From NCBI GenBank assembly GCA_945865885.1, contig CAMBEZ010000003.1, positions 1 to 64,000 on the forward strand: 64,000 nucleotides of DNA, in the 5' to 3' direction. Positions within the stretch are counted from its first letter, which is position 1. Every line of letters starts with the position of its first letter. Source of the DNA: Owenweeksia hongkongensis DSM 17368. GTDB lineage: Bacteria; Bacteroidota; Bacteroidia; Flavobacteriales; Schleiferiaceae. Below, one piece after another: positions 1-7,833 of the stretch. Both the position numbers and the translations under genes were made by a program. The notes beneath the pieces were generated by a model, which saw nothing but the letters and a program-made list of their open reading frames with translations, was not told the DNA's origin and ran no database searches.

Positions 1-596
1 GCGGCAAAGGAACGAATTCTTCCGCCAACCGGGGAACTGGTGGACAGTAAACTTTCCACCCAAACACCGTTTTCGTCGATCAAAAACTTGTGAAAATTCC
101 AACGCACCTCGGCATTGGATACCCCGTTCTGTTCTTTCTGCGTCAACCAGGTGTAGAGCGGATGCTGTTTGGGGCCCTTGGTGGCCACCTTGGCCATCAT
201 CGGGAAGGAGACCCCGTAGTTTTTCTCGCAGAAATCTGCTACCTCTGCGTTGGACCCCGGCTCTTGCTGGCCAAAATCGTTGGCTGGAAATCCAATAATG
301 ACAAATTTTGAGGTGTCCACCAAACCCCAGAGCTCCTGGAGTTCCTTGTACTGCGGGGTGAAACCGCATTTGGACGCCGTATTTACAACCAAGACCCGCT
401 TGCCCCGCAAGCGCGAGAAATCAAACGTGCCGCCGTCCAGTGTTTCCACCTTAAACGAGTAAAAATCCACGGGAGCCGCTGAAGAAGCGGATGGAGCGGG
501 CGAATCTGCCGGAACGGCATCGGGAGCAGAGGACGGTTGGGCGCAAGCGCTTGCCGCGAACAACAAAGAGGCACCCAGAAGTAGAGCTGTTTTCAT
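1..596 (-). CDS. Glutathione peroxidase family protein, exported (3' end cut by window edge)
   Basis: Reduces peroxides with a thiol donor, often thioredoxin in bacterial members. The reading frame is open from ATG at 596 to base 1, so the C-terminus lies outside. The first ~20 residues form a signal peptide (MKTALLLGASLLFAASAC), with a weak lipobox ending at a Cys, then a Ser/Pro/Ala linker to about residue 40. The family signature NTASKCGFTPQYKELQ follows, with a peroxidatic Cys where some eukaryotic enzymes have Sec. FPANDFGQQEPGSN supplies the active-site Gln and RWNFHKFLID the Trp/Asn of the catalytic tetrad. A CTTTG run ends 4 nt before the ATG but lacks the TA of a full -7 box. It is transcribed divergently from ccmB. 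The family call is secure; lipidation is an inference. Confidence 0.93.
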   Translation of the reverse strand, partial: MKTALLLGASLLFAASACAQPSSAPDAVPADSPAPSASSAAPVDFYSFKVETLDGGTFDFSRLRGKRVLVVNTASKCGFTPQYKELQELWGLVDTSKFVIIGFPANDFGQQEPGSNAEVADFCEKNYGVSFPMMAKVATKGPKQHPLYTWLTQKEQNGVSNAEVRWNFHKFLIDENGVWVESLLSTSSPVGGRIRSFA

Positions 597-642
597 ACTG
601 CAAAGAACGGATGGAAATCGGAAATGTTCGGCACCCCACCCG

Positions 643-650
643 TACCTTTG
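643..650 (+). promoter_or_regulatory. -7 promoter element TACCTTTG of ccmB
   Basis: Perfect match to the Bacteroidota -7 consensus TAnnTTTG. It ends 4 nt before GTG at 655, the same spacing seen at panB, dapD and ruvX, which predicts a leaderless mRNA starting at the GTG. No convincing -33 TTG is visible at the usual distance. Confidence 0.75.
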
Positions 651-654
651 TACG

Positions 655-1317
655 GTGAAAAAGATGCGTCCGCTGTTTCGCGCCCTGCAACTGGAGTGGG
701 CCTTGGAATTCCGACAAAAGTCTGCCCTTCTTGCCGGCCTACTTTTTGTAGCCGGATCTGCTTTTTTAGCTTCCAAAACGTATTTGGGCACGCCCCCCTC
801 CAAGGCGTGGAATGCCTTGCTTTGGATCGTTTTGCTGTTCAGCGCACTACACGCCGCAACCCGAAGTTTTGCCGGAGTGCCGGCTGCACGTTGGTGGCTG
901 GTGGGTCAATGGATGACGCCGGTAACCTGGCTGTGGGCCAAGGGAATCGTTACAGCGTTTCAATTGGTGGTTTTGGGTGTGTTTAGCTTGGCGCTCTTCT
1001 CCTTTCTGCTGGGATTGCCTGTCGGCAACCCTTTTGGATTTTTGTTGGTGGTAGTTCTGGGGAGCGCGGGCTTGTCTGGTGTGCTCACTACCACCGCTGC
1101 CCTAGCGGCCCAAGTGGATGCCCGCGCCAGTTTGATGGCCGTCCTCAGTATTCCGCTTCTGCTCCCAACTTTGGCCACCATCCAACGTGCCGCGCTCTTG
1201 GCCACTGCGGGGGTCTCAACGGTGGATCTCTTAGCACCACTCGGTTCCGTGGCGCTGCTGGCCGGCGTTCCGGTGGTGTTGGGAACCCTGCTCTTCCCTT
1301 ACCTTTGGAAACCATGA
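655..1317 (+). CDS. ccmB: Heme exporter protein CcmB (ABC permease, cytochrome c maturation)
   Basis: Membrane subunit of the CcmABCD complex, which releases heme-loaded CcmE during cytochrome c maturation (System I). 220 aa, about six hydrophobic segments, with the N-terminal family pattern (LEWALEFRQKSALLAG, then LLFSALHAATRSF). I take GTG at 655 as the start because the -7 box ends 4 nt upstream; ATG at 664, three codons later, is the alternative. The stop overlaps the ccmC start (ATGA). The ATPase CcmA is not in this window. In the Bacteroidota-type cluster ccmB leads ccmC, D, E and F, as here. Confidence 0.92.
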   Translation: MKKMRPLFRALQLEWALEFRQKSALLAGLLFVAGSAFLASKTYLGTPPSKAWNALLWIVLLFSALHAATRSFAGVPAARWWLVGQWMTPVTWLWAKGIVTAFQLVVLGVFSLALFSFLLGLPVGNPFGFLLVVVLGSAGLSGVLTTTAALAAQVDARASLMAVLSIPLLLPTLATIQRAALLATAGVSTVDLLAPLGSVALLAGVPVVLGTLLFPYLWKP

Positions 1318-1973
1318 AAAACGCTTGGAACTACTTGGGATTGGCCTTGGTGGGCTACAGTCTGGTCTACGGCCTGATTTCCACAGTCCCCGCCTTGCCC
1401 ATCGTCAACGAAACCATCCGGAATTTGTACTACCACGTTCCCATGTGGTTCACCATGATTTCGTTGATGGGGGCGTCGTTTGGGTATAGTATAGGTGCAT
1501 TGCAGTCTAATTCTCTGAAAAAAGACCGCACTGCAGCAGCTTTTTCAGAGGTGGCCCTCGTGTTTGCGGCCGCAGGATTGTTGACAGGAATGCTGTGGGC
1601 CAAGTTTACCTGGGGTGCCTTTTGGACTCCGGACCCAAAACTGAACGGAACGGCCATCACCATCCTCATTTACTTGGCTTATTTCGTCTTACGCGGCAGC
1701 GTGGACGACCCCGAAAAACGGTTGCGACTGAGCGCCACCTACAACATCTTTGCCTTTGTGCTCATGCTGGTTTTTATTATGGTCTTGCCCCGTCTTACGG
1801 ACTCTTTGCACCCAGGAAACGGCGGAAATCCCGCCTTTGGAGCATACGATTTGGACAACACCATGCGTCTGGTGTTTTACCCCGCGGTGGTGGGTTGGAT
1901 TTTGGTGGGCTTTTGGATGGCCAGACTGCGCGCCCGCCTGGAAAACCTCCGCCAACCGCTGGACCTCCACTAA
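1314..1973 (+). CDS. ccmC: Heme handling protein CcmC
   Basis: Integral membrane protein that loads heme onto CcmE. 219 aa with six predicted membrane segments. It carries the tryptophan-rich periplasmic motif (KFTWGAFWTPDPKLNG, the WWD-type heme motif) and a conserved His in YYHVPMWF; the two flanking His are the expected axial heme ligands. The start at 1314 overlaps the ccmB stop. A perfect TACCTTTG at 1300-1307 inside the end of ccmB ends 6 nt before this ATG, so an internal leaderless promoter is possible in addition to read-through. Confidence 0.93.
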   Translation: MKNAWNYLGLALVGYSLVYGLISTVPALPIVNETIRNLYYHVPMWFTMISLMGASFGYSIGALQSNSLKKDRTAAAFSEVALVFAAAGLLTGMLWAKFTWGAFWTPDPKLNGTAITILIYLAYFVLRGSVDDPEKRLRLSATYNIFAFVLMLVFIMVLPRLTDSLHPGNGGNPAFGAYDLDNTMRLVFYPAVVGWILVGFWMARLRARLENLRQPLDLH

Positions 1974-1991
1974 TCCCAACACATAAGAACC

Positions 1992-2156
1992 ATGAACACT
2001 TTTCTGCAAACCTCTGTTGAAATGGCAGACGCCTTCCGTGAAGATGGCAAAATCTGGGTGGTCGTAGGCGTAATCGCCCTCGTATTCTTAGTCTTGGCCG
2101 GGTATTTGCTGTGGATGGACCGGCGATTGAGCGCGCTCGAAAAATCCAAAAAATGA
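1992..2156 (+). CDS. ccmD: CcmD family small membrane protein (54 aa)
   Basis: ATG at 1992, TGA at 2154-2156, 54 aa. A short soluble N-terminus (MNTFLQTSVEMADAFREDGK) precedes one membrane span (IWVVVGVIALVFLVLAGYLL) and a basic tail (DRRLSALEKSKK). Size, topology and position between ccmC and ccmE match the CcmD-like proteins of Bacteroidota (MADxLRxxGKIYVVV... pattern). In other bacteria CcmD stabilises CcmC-CcmE and assists release of holo-CcmE. The stop overlaps the ccmE start (ATGA), indicating translational coupling. Confidence 0.85.
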   Translation: MNTFLQTSVEMADAFREDGKIWVVVGVIALVFLVLAGYLLWMDRRLSALEKSKK

Positions 2157-2536
2157 AAAGAAACCACCTCCTGGGTTTGATCGTCTTGGCCGTTTTGGCG
2201 GGTGTCTTTTTAGCCACGTTCCAGGACGCCAGCACCTACCAAACCTTTCCCACGGCGGAAGGGCAAATGGGCGAAGAGTGCGTGGTCATTGGAACTTTGG
2301 ATCTCAACGACTCCATTGCGTTCAACAAAGACAAAATGTTGCTGCGGTTTACCGCCGTGGACAAGGATGGAAATTCCAGGACGGTGTACTACAACAAGCC
2401 CAAACCCACGGATTTTGAACGATCGGAGGAAATTACCCTGACCGGATTTGCTACGGACACGGCGTTTGTGACCACGAACATCCTGATGAAGTGCCCGTCT
2501 AAATACAAGGAGAAAGAAAAATTGCAACAAACATGA
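2153..2536 (+). CDS. ccmE: Heme chaperone CcmE, Cys-type
   Basis: Periplasmic heme chaperone passing heme from CcmC to CcmF. 127 aa: an N-terminal membrane anchor (HLLGLIVLAVLAGVFLATF) and a small beta-barrel domain. The heme-attachment site reads LMKCPSKY, with Cys at about residue 114 and Tyr at 118: a CxxxY motif in place of the classical HxxxY. Cys-type CcmE is known from other lineages, so this is a variant rather than a broken protein. The start was chosen at 2153 because it overlaps the ccmD stop; an in-frame extension upstream would lie inside ccmD. The stop overlaps the ccmF start. Confidence 0.92.
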   Translation: MKRNHLLGLIVLAVLAGVFLATFQDASTYQTFPTAEGQMGEECVVIGTLDLNDSIAFNKDKMLLRFTAVDKDGNSRTVYYNKPKPTDFERSEEITLTGFATDTAFVTTNILMKCPSKYKEKEKLQQT

Positions 2537-4968
2537 GCTACGTAGGCGAACACACTTGGGTCGGTGACTTGGGCCGACTGATGGTGGCCCTTTCCTTTGT
2601 GTGGGCCACTTTTTCGTCTGTGGCGTACGCCCTGCACCTGCGCCGGCCGCAGTCCCACTGGTTGGCTACGGCCCGTTGGAGCTTTCGCCTACACGCTTTG
2701 GCCGTGGTGGGCATCGTGGCCGTTCTATTTGTGGCCATTTGGAACCACTGGTTTGAATTTGACTACGTTTGGCGGCACAGCTCCACGGACCTCCCCCTTC
2801 GCTACATATTCTCCTGTTTTTGGGAAGGTCAAGAAGGCAGTTTCTTGCTGTGGACTTTCTGGCAGGCGGTATTGGGCTGGATATTGATCCACAAATCCCG
2901 CGAATGGGAAGCCGGAGTGATGCTCACCGTTGCTGCAGTTCAGGCGTTTTTGTCTTCCATGCTGTTGGGGGTTTATGTATTCGGCATCAAATTGGGCTCC
3001 AGTCCGTTTGTTTTGATTCGTGACTTGCCGGAAAATCTGGGCTTGCCGTGGACGCAAATGGCGGATTACCTGACTTCCTTTCCGGCGTTTCAGGAAGGCA
3101 ATGGCCTCAATCCCCTGCTGCAAAATTGGTGGATGACCATCCACCCCCCCACCCTGTTTTTGGGTTTTGCCTTGACAGTGGTTCCCTTCGCCTATGCGGT
3201 TGCTGGTTTGTTGACCAAACGTTATTCCGACTGGGTAAAGCCAGCCCTCTCCTGGACTTTTGCAGGAGTAGCCGTTTTGGGCGTGGGGATTTTGATGGGA
3301 GGGGCTTGGGCCTACGAAGCACTGAGTTTTGGCGGTTTCTGGGCTTGGGATCCCGTGGAAAACGCCTCGCTGGTACCTTGGTTGACTCTTGTAGCAGCGG
3401 GTCACTTGATGATGGTGGAAAAGCACAAGCATTCCGCCACGGGCATTACCCTATTTATGGCGTTGTTCACCTTTTGGCTGGTTCTTTATTCGACCTTCCT
3501 GACGCGCTCCGGGGTCTTGGGCGATTCCTCCGTCCACTCGTTTGTGGATTTGGGACTCAGCGGTCAGTTGCTGGTGTACCTGTTGTTTTTCGTGTTAGGA
3601 ACGGCTGCTTTGCTGGCGATTCGCTGGAAGTCGTTTCCAAAAAACGCCACCGACGAACTGTTGGGTTCGCGCGAGTTTTGGATGTTCATTGGCTCCATAA
3701 CCCTGCTCCTGTCCGCCCTCCAAATTGCCTTCTCCACCTCCCTGCCGGTATTCAATAAGTTGATTGGACCCGACGGCTGGATTCCTTTGCTGGGCGATGC
3801 CTTGGCTCCTCCCACCAACGCCAACGAACACTACAACCGGCTGCAAATGCCCTTTGCCATTGTGGTATCGGTATTGATGGCCGTAGGGCCCTTTTTGGTT
3901 TGGCGCTCCAACAGTCCGTTGTTTTGGAAACGCATTTTGCCTGCGGCAGCCGGGTCGGTGGTTTTGGGCGGTCTGATCGCGTGGGGCATGACCATCCAGC
4001 ATCCGGTGCACGTGGTGCTCCTGGTGGTTTCGCTCTTTTCGGCCTTGGCCAACGTGGACCTTTGGCTGCGACTCTGGCGCGGCAACTCGCGTCATTTGGG
4101 GATGACCACGGCCCACGTGGGGTTTGCCTTGGTGCTTTTGGGTTCCTTAGTCTCTCAAGGTAAAAAAGAGTTTTTGAGCGTCAACAAGTCCTTCATCCAC
4201 AAGGATTTTCCAGCCAACGAAAACTCCGTATTGGAACTCAAGGATACGGTGAGTATGGTTCCTTACTGGGTCACTTGGACGGGCGAACGCAGCGAAGGCC
4301 AAAATCACTACTACGACCTGACCTTCATGGAAAAACGCGGCGACACGGCCTTTACTTTGTCTCCGTTCATCCAAATGAACGAGCGCATGGGCAACGTTCC
4401 GGAGCCCGATACCCGTCATTTCTGGAACCGAGATATCTACACCCACGTGACCTTTGCCGATTTGCGCGATGTGCCGGACAGCACGCAATGGAAGCGTCCG
4501 TTGGAGGTTACCCTCAAAGCGGGTGAAGAAGCCATTGTGTACGACAACTTCATTCTGCACTGCGACACGTTGGAAGTGCGCGATGCAGTCTTTACGACGG
4601 ACGGCAGCAACATCAAGCGTTTGAACATGGCCCTGCAACTGCGGTTGGTGGCCATGGACGGCAGCGAAGAAGCCCTGCTCCCCATCTATTCCTTGGCAGG
4701 AGACCAATTGACGCAAACGGATGCCGTTGCCGAACGGAGCGGGGTGAAAGCCCGGTTTGCGTCGGTGGAAACGGAGGAAGGTCGATTCAAAATCCAGCTG
4801 TGGCGCCGCAGCGAGGAGGACCAACCGTTTATCCTCATTCAAGCCATTGCCTTTCCGTGGATTAACCTCTTGTGGTTGGGCAGTGTCTTGATGGGCTTGG
4901 GTTCTGCGCTTGCGGTGGTTCAACGCGTGCAACGCGACCGCGAAAAAGCTAAAAAAGCTTCGGCATGA
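2533..4968 (+). CDS. ccmF: Cytochrome c heme lyase CcmF
   Basis: Large polytopic protein that takes heme from CcmE and ligates it to apocytochrome c. 811 aa. Roughly the first 550 residues hold many membrane spans, with the WWD heme motif GGFWAWDPVENASLVPW at about residues 267-283. A hydrophilic periplasmic domain of ~230 residues follows, then a last membrane span (FPWINLLWLGSVLMGLGSAL) near the C-terminus. The length suits the Bacteroidota CcmF type. Both ends overlap neighbouring genes by 4 nt (ccmE, DUF2520 gene), so it belongs to one tightly coupled operon. No CcmG- or CcmH-like gene follows directly. Confidence 0.95.
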   Translation: MSYVGEHTWVGDLGRLMVALSFVWATFSSVAYALHLRRPQSHWLATARWSFRLHALAVVGIVAVLFVAIWNHWFEFDYVWRHSSTDLPLRYIFSCFWEGQEGSFLLWTFWQAVLGWILIHKSREWEAGVMLTVAAVQAFLSSMLLGVYVFGIKLGSSPFVLIRDLPENLGLPWTQMADYLTSFPAFQEGNGLNPLLQNWWMTIHPPTLFLGFALTVVPFAYAVAGLLTKRYSDWVKPALSWTFAGVAVLGVGILMGGAWAYEALSFGGFWAWDPVENASLVPWLTLVAAGHLMMVEKHKHSATGITLFMALFTFWLVLYSTFLTRSGVLGDSSVHSFVDLGLSGQLLVYLLFFVLGTAALLAIRWKSFPKNATDELLGSREFWMFIGSITLLLSALQIAFSTSLPVFNKLIGPDGWIPLLGDALAPPTNANEHYNRLQMPFAIVVSVLMAVGPFLVWRSNSPLFWKRILPAAAGSVVLGGLIAWGMTIQHPVHVVLLVVSLFSALANVDLWLRLWRGNSRHLGMTTAHVGFALVLLGSLVSQGKKEFLSVNKSFIHKDFPANENSVLELKDTVSMVPYWVTWTGERSEGQNHYYDLTFMEKRGDTAFTLSPFIQMNERMGNVPEPDTRHFWNRDIYTHVTFADLRDVPDSTQWKRPLEVTLKAGEEAIVYDNFILHCDTLEVRDAVFTTDGSNIKRLNMALQLRLVAMDGSEEALLPIYSLAGDQLTQTDAVAERSGVKARFASVETEEGRFKIQLWRRSEEDQPFILIQAIAFPWINLLWLGSVLMGLGSALAVVQRVQRDREKAKKASA

Positions 4969-5786
4969 AGTATGCTGTAGTGGGCAGCGGAAATGCCGCC
5001 TGGGTGGTGGCGCAGGCTTGGTCCGAGCGCGAAAACGCGTGCCACGGCGTTTTGTCCCGCGATGCAAAGAGCGGACAAGCACTGGCAAAAGCCCTGCACG
5101 CCCAAAACCTGCCTTTGTGGCCGACCAGCAATCCTTTTGCGGGAGTGGTGCTTTTGGCCGTCAGCGACGACGCGCTGCCCGAAGTGGCCCAAGAAGCTCG
5201 CCGTGCATTCCCCAACGCCCTGCTTCTGCACCTTTCCGGAGCCACAGACCGCAAGGTGCTTCCCGGCAGGTCCGCGGTGGTTTGGCCCATGGCCAGCCTG
5301 CAGCGCGGCGGACGTTTGAACCACAGCAAAACGCACGTTTACTGGGAGGTGTCGGACGAAGCGGACCGTGCAGAGGTGGAAAAATTGGCCCACGCCCTGT
5401 CCAACCACTGCCACGAGTTGCTTTCCGACGCTCGGTTGGCCCTGCACACCGCGGCGACCCTTTCCAATAACTTTGTGACCCACTTGTTGGTGGAATCCCG
5501 CCGCCTGTGCAACGAATTCAACGTGGACCCGCGATGGCTGCACGATTTATGGGAACAGACCGTAAAAATGCAGATCAACCACCCCACCGGGGACTGGCAA
5601 ACCGGTCCCGCCCGTCGAAGGGACGAACTAACGCTGTCTGCCCATTTGCGAATCTTGAACGAACGCCCGGAACTGGCCCAGGCCTACCAGGCGCTCACCG
5701 CCAGCATCCAAGCCGCCTACCCTTCCACCAGCGCAGATCCGTCGGTTACGGAAGATGCCTTGAAGCAAGCCCCAAATTCCTTGTAA
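4965..5786 (+). CDS. Rossmann-like plus DUF2520 domain protein
   Basis: 273 aa. The N-terminus has a nucleotide-binding fold start (MKYAVVGSGNAAW, GxGxxA type) resembling F420/NADP-dependent reductases. The second half matches DUF2520 (LALHTAATLSNNFVTHLL, then HPTGDWQTGPARRRD). Proteins of this architecture are widespread in Bacteroidota and usually sit directly before kdsC, as here. An NAD(P)-dependent reductase role is inferred from the fold; no substrate is established. It overlaps the ccmF stop by 4 nt. Confidence 0.85.
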   Translation: MKYAVVGSGNAAWVVAQAWSERENACHGVLSRDAKSGQALAKALHAQNLPLWPTSNPFAGVVLLAVSDDALPEVAQEARRAFPNALLLHLSGATDRKVLPGRSAVVWPMASLQRGGRLNHSKTHVYWEVSDEADRAEVEKLAHALSNHCHELLSDARLALHTAATLSNNFVTHLLVESRRLCNEFNVDPRWLHDLWEQTVKMQINHPTGDWQTGPARRRDELTLSAHLRILNERPELAQAYQALTASIQAAYPSTSADPSVTEDALKQAPNSL

Positions 5787-5825
5787 AATTCGGAACCTCC
5801 CGGCCAACACCCTGCCCGTTTTCGC

Positions 5826-6341
5826 ATGAACTACAAACAAAAACTCGCCCAGATTCGGCTCTTTGTCTTCGACGTTGACGGGGTCATGACGGATGGATCC
5901 GTTCACGCCCTCCCCGGCATGCAACCCTACCGCGTTTTCAACACCAAAGACGGCTACGCGGTGGCCCGCGCACTGGAACAAGGATTGGAAGTGGCCATCA
6001 TTTCCGGCGGACTTTCCGAAGCCGTACGCGAGCGGTTCCACAACCTCGGATGTCGGTTCATCTATTTGGGCAAGCGCGATAAAGTAGAACCGTTGGAAGA
6101 AATTCTCTTGGCCTTGGACCTGTCGGCCGAACACGTCGCTTACATGGGCGATGACTTGCCGGACCTCGCGCCCATGGCGCTCGTGGGTTTGCCGTGCGCC
6201 CCCCAAGACGCCGCTCCGGAGGTAAAGGAGGCTGCGCTCTACGTATCCCCCTACACCGGCGGCAAAGGCTGCGTACGCGACCTGATTGAACAAACACTTC
6301 GGGTGCAAGGGAAATGGGGCGTCGGTCCTTTGCCTCAATAA
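5826..6341 (+). CDS. kdsC: 3-deoxy-D-manno-octulosonate 8-phosphate phosphatase (KdsC type, HAD family)
   Basis: Dephosphorylates KDO-8-phosphate to KDO for LPS inner core synthesis. 171 aa, a cap-less HAD enzyme of typical KdsC length. HAD motif 1 is FVFDVDGVMTDG, motif 2 lies in VAIISGG, the Lys motif region is LGKRDK and motif 3 is YMGDDLPDLAPM. KdsC forms tetramers, consistent with the short C1-type fold. It stands 39 nt after the DUF2520 gene on the same strand. LpxK, LptB and a WaaE-like transferase elsewhere in the window confirm LPS production. Confidence 0.9.
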   Translation: MNYKQKLAQIRLFVFDVDGVMTDGSVHALPGMQPYRVFNTKDGYAVARALEQGLEVAIISGGLSEAVRERFHNLGCRFIYLGKRDKVEPLEEILLALDLSAEHVAYMGDDLPDLAPMALVGLPCAPQDAAPEVKEAALYVSPYTGGKGCVRDLIEQTLRVQGKWGVGPLPQ

Positions 6342-6357
6342 TTCGGATTGACTCGCT

Positions 6358-7221
6358 ATGAAAACAGTTGGTAGCACACCCCTTTGGGCAAGGCCACTCG
6401 CGCAAAACGTTGCCCTTCACTTTGCATTGTTGGTTGGCGGATTTTGGGCCCTGCACGCCGGTTATTTTGGCTGGGACGGATACCAAACGGCCCTAACCGG
6501 ATGGGAAATCGGTGCCGTCCACCTCTTCTTGCTGGGGTTGGTGGGCATCAGCGAAACCAGCCGCGGCACGGCAGAGTCTAGCGCCCAGGAGCAAAACGAC
6601 GCCGCTTACGACGAAACCGAGTACGCCGCTTGGGCGGCGTGGGGTTGCGCCGCAGTGGGGGCACTTCCGCTGATCTGGAACACGGACCTCACGTTTTTGA
6701 GCGGTCTGCTCCTGCTGTCTGTAGCTGCAGTATGGGGTTTTCGCTTGGCGCCTTGGCTCCTGATTCGTCGAATCTTGGCCCTCCTGCTGGGCGCCGGTTT
6801 CCCCTGGCTGGTCTGGACGCTGGACGTGGTCCCCACCCTCGCCTCCGACAACTACGAATTTCAACTGCAATCCGTCCCCGTGGTGGGCATGTTCTCGTTG
6901 TTCACCGCACTGGCGGCATGGGCCGGGCACGCCCATGCTGAGCCGTTTAAGGCTCCCGCGGTTCAACGTTTGGAGAAACCCTTGGCCTGGGGACTCTGGA
7001 GCGCCACCGCAACCGTTTACGCGATCTTGTTCGCCCAAATTGGCTTGTGGTCGGCATCCGTACCTGGTTTTCTTGCGGCGTCTGCGGCATTGCTTCTGGC
7101 GACCCCACTAGCGTCCGTTCGCACGACCAAATGGGGCGCATTTGCCGCGCAGCTATTTGCCTTGCTTTGGCTGCTTTGGACCACCGGTCTTCTACAAAAC
7201 GTAGAACCGGTCGTAGGATGA
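6358..7221 (+). CDS. Multi-span membrane protein of unknown function in the slot usually held by a UbiA-type prenyltransferase
   Basis: 287 aa with about nine hydrophobic segments (near residues 20-40, 51-66, 89-107, 113-131, 139-158, 172-193, 209-231, 235-252, 259-279). In many Bacteroidota the place between kdsC and maf holds a UbiA-family geranylgeranylglycerol-phosphate geranylgeranyltransferase. Here the two Asp-rich prenyl-diphosphate motifs (NDxxDxxxD and DxxDxxxD) are absent. Only NDAAYDETE, in the loop after span 2, faintly resembles the first, and the loop after span 6 has no Asp cluster. It could be a highly diverged UbiA fold or an unrelated membrane protein. The stop overlaps maf (ATGA). 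Confidence 0.6.
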   Translation: MKTVGSTPLWARPLAQNVALHFALLVGGFWALHAGYFGWDGYQTALTGWEIGAVHLFLLGLVGISETSRGTAESSAQEQNDAAYDETEYAAWAAWGCAAVGALPLIWNTDLTFLSGLLLLSVAAVWGFRLAPWLLIRRILALLLGAGFPWLVWTLDVVPTLASDNYEFQLQSVPVVGMFSLFTALAAWAGHAHAEPFKAPAVQRLEKPLAWGLWSATATVYAILFAQIGLWSASVPGFLAASAALLLATPLASVRTTKWGAFAAQLFALLWLLWTTGLLQNVEPVVG

Positions 7222-7817
7222 GCCCTTTTGCGCTAAAACCGGAGTTTTCTCTGGTGCTGGGATCCGGATCCCCGCGCAGAAAAGAACTGCTGGCGGCCGT
7301 CGGTTTAAAATTTACCGTGCGCACCTCCGACGCGGACGAAACGGCACCTTCCAACCTAACGGACTTGGAAACCGTACAATTTGTGGCTGAACAAAAAGCA
7401 AAAGATCTCCTTTCAACTTTGCGCGCGGGCGAAGTTCTGCTGTGTGCGGATACCGAAGTGTGGCAAAACGGTGAGCGCTTTGGAAAGCCCGTAGACCGCG
7501 CCGATGCCCTGCGCATGCTTCAGCGGTTGTCTGGCAGCACGCACCGCGTCATTTCCGCCGTTTGCGCCACAGACGGCACCCACTGGTCCCGCACCCACTG
7601 TATTACGGAAATCGAATTTCACCCGCTCCCGCTGGGCGTTTTGGAGCACTACGTAGACACGTATCGTCCGTTTGACAAAGCCGGTGCCTGGGGCGCACAA
7701 GAATTCATTGGCTACGTGGGCATCAAATCCCTAAACGGTAGCTACACCAATGTGGTGGGCCTTCCCGTCCCCGAAGCGCTGGAAGCCCTCCGTCCGTGGT
7801 GCGCGGAACCCAAATAA
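7218..7817 (+). CDS. maf: Maf family nucleoside triphosphate pyrophosphatase
   Basis: Hydrolyses non-canonical or pyrimidine nucleoside triphosphates to monophosphates (house-cleaning, division-related). 199 aa. Family motifs: LGSGSPRRKELL near the N-terminus (phosphate-binding SxSPRR), ADTEVWQNGERFGKP (catalytic Asp region, normally ADTVV...GKP), SGSTHRVISAV, and DKAGAWGAQEFIGYVGIKSLNGSYTNVVGLP. The Trp in DKAGAWGAQ, where Tyr is common, is conservative. The start at 7218 overlaps the preceding stop. The dTTP/UTP subtype is likely from DKAGAWGAQ but was not tested. Confidence 0.93.
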   Translation: MSPFALKPEFSLVLGSGSPRRKELLAAVGLKFTVRTSDADETAPSNLTDLETVQFVAEQKAKDLLSTLRAGEVLLCADTEVWQNGERFGKPVDRADALRMLQRLSGSTHRVISAVCATDGTHWSRTHCITEIEFHPLPLGVLEHYVDTYRPFDKAGAWGAQEFIGYVGIKSLNGSYTNVVGLPVPEALEALRPWCAEPK

Positions 7818-7833
7818 TCCGCATCTTTAAAGC

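Noticed and set aside
7201-7300. Possible frameshift between the membrane protein and maf
   Set aside because: The two frames meet in a normal ATGA overlap and both proteins are complete.
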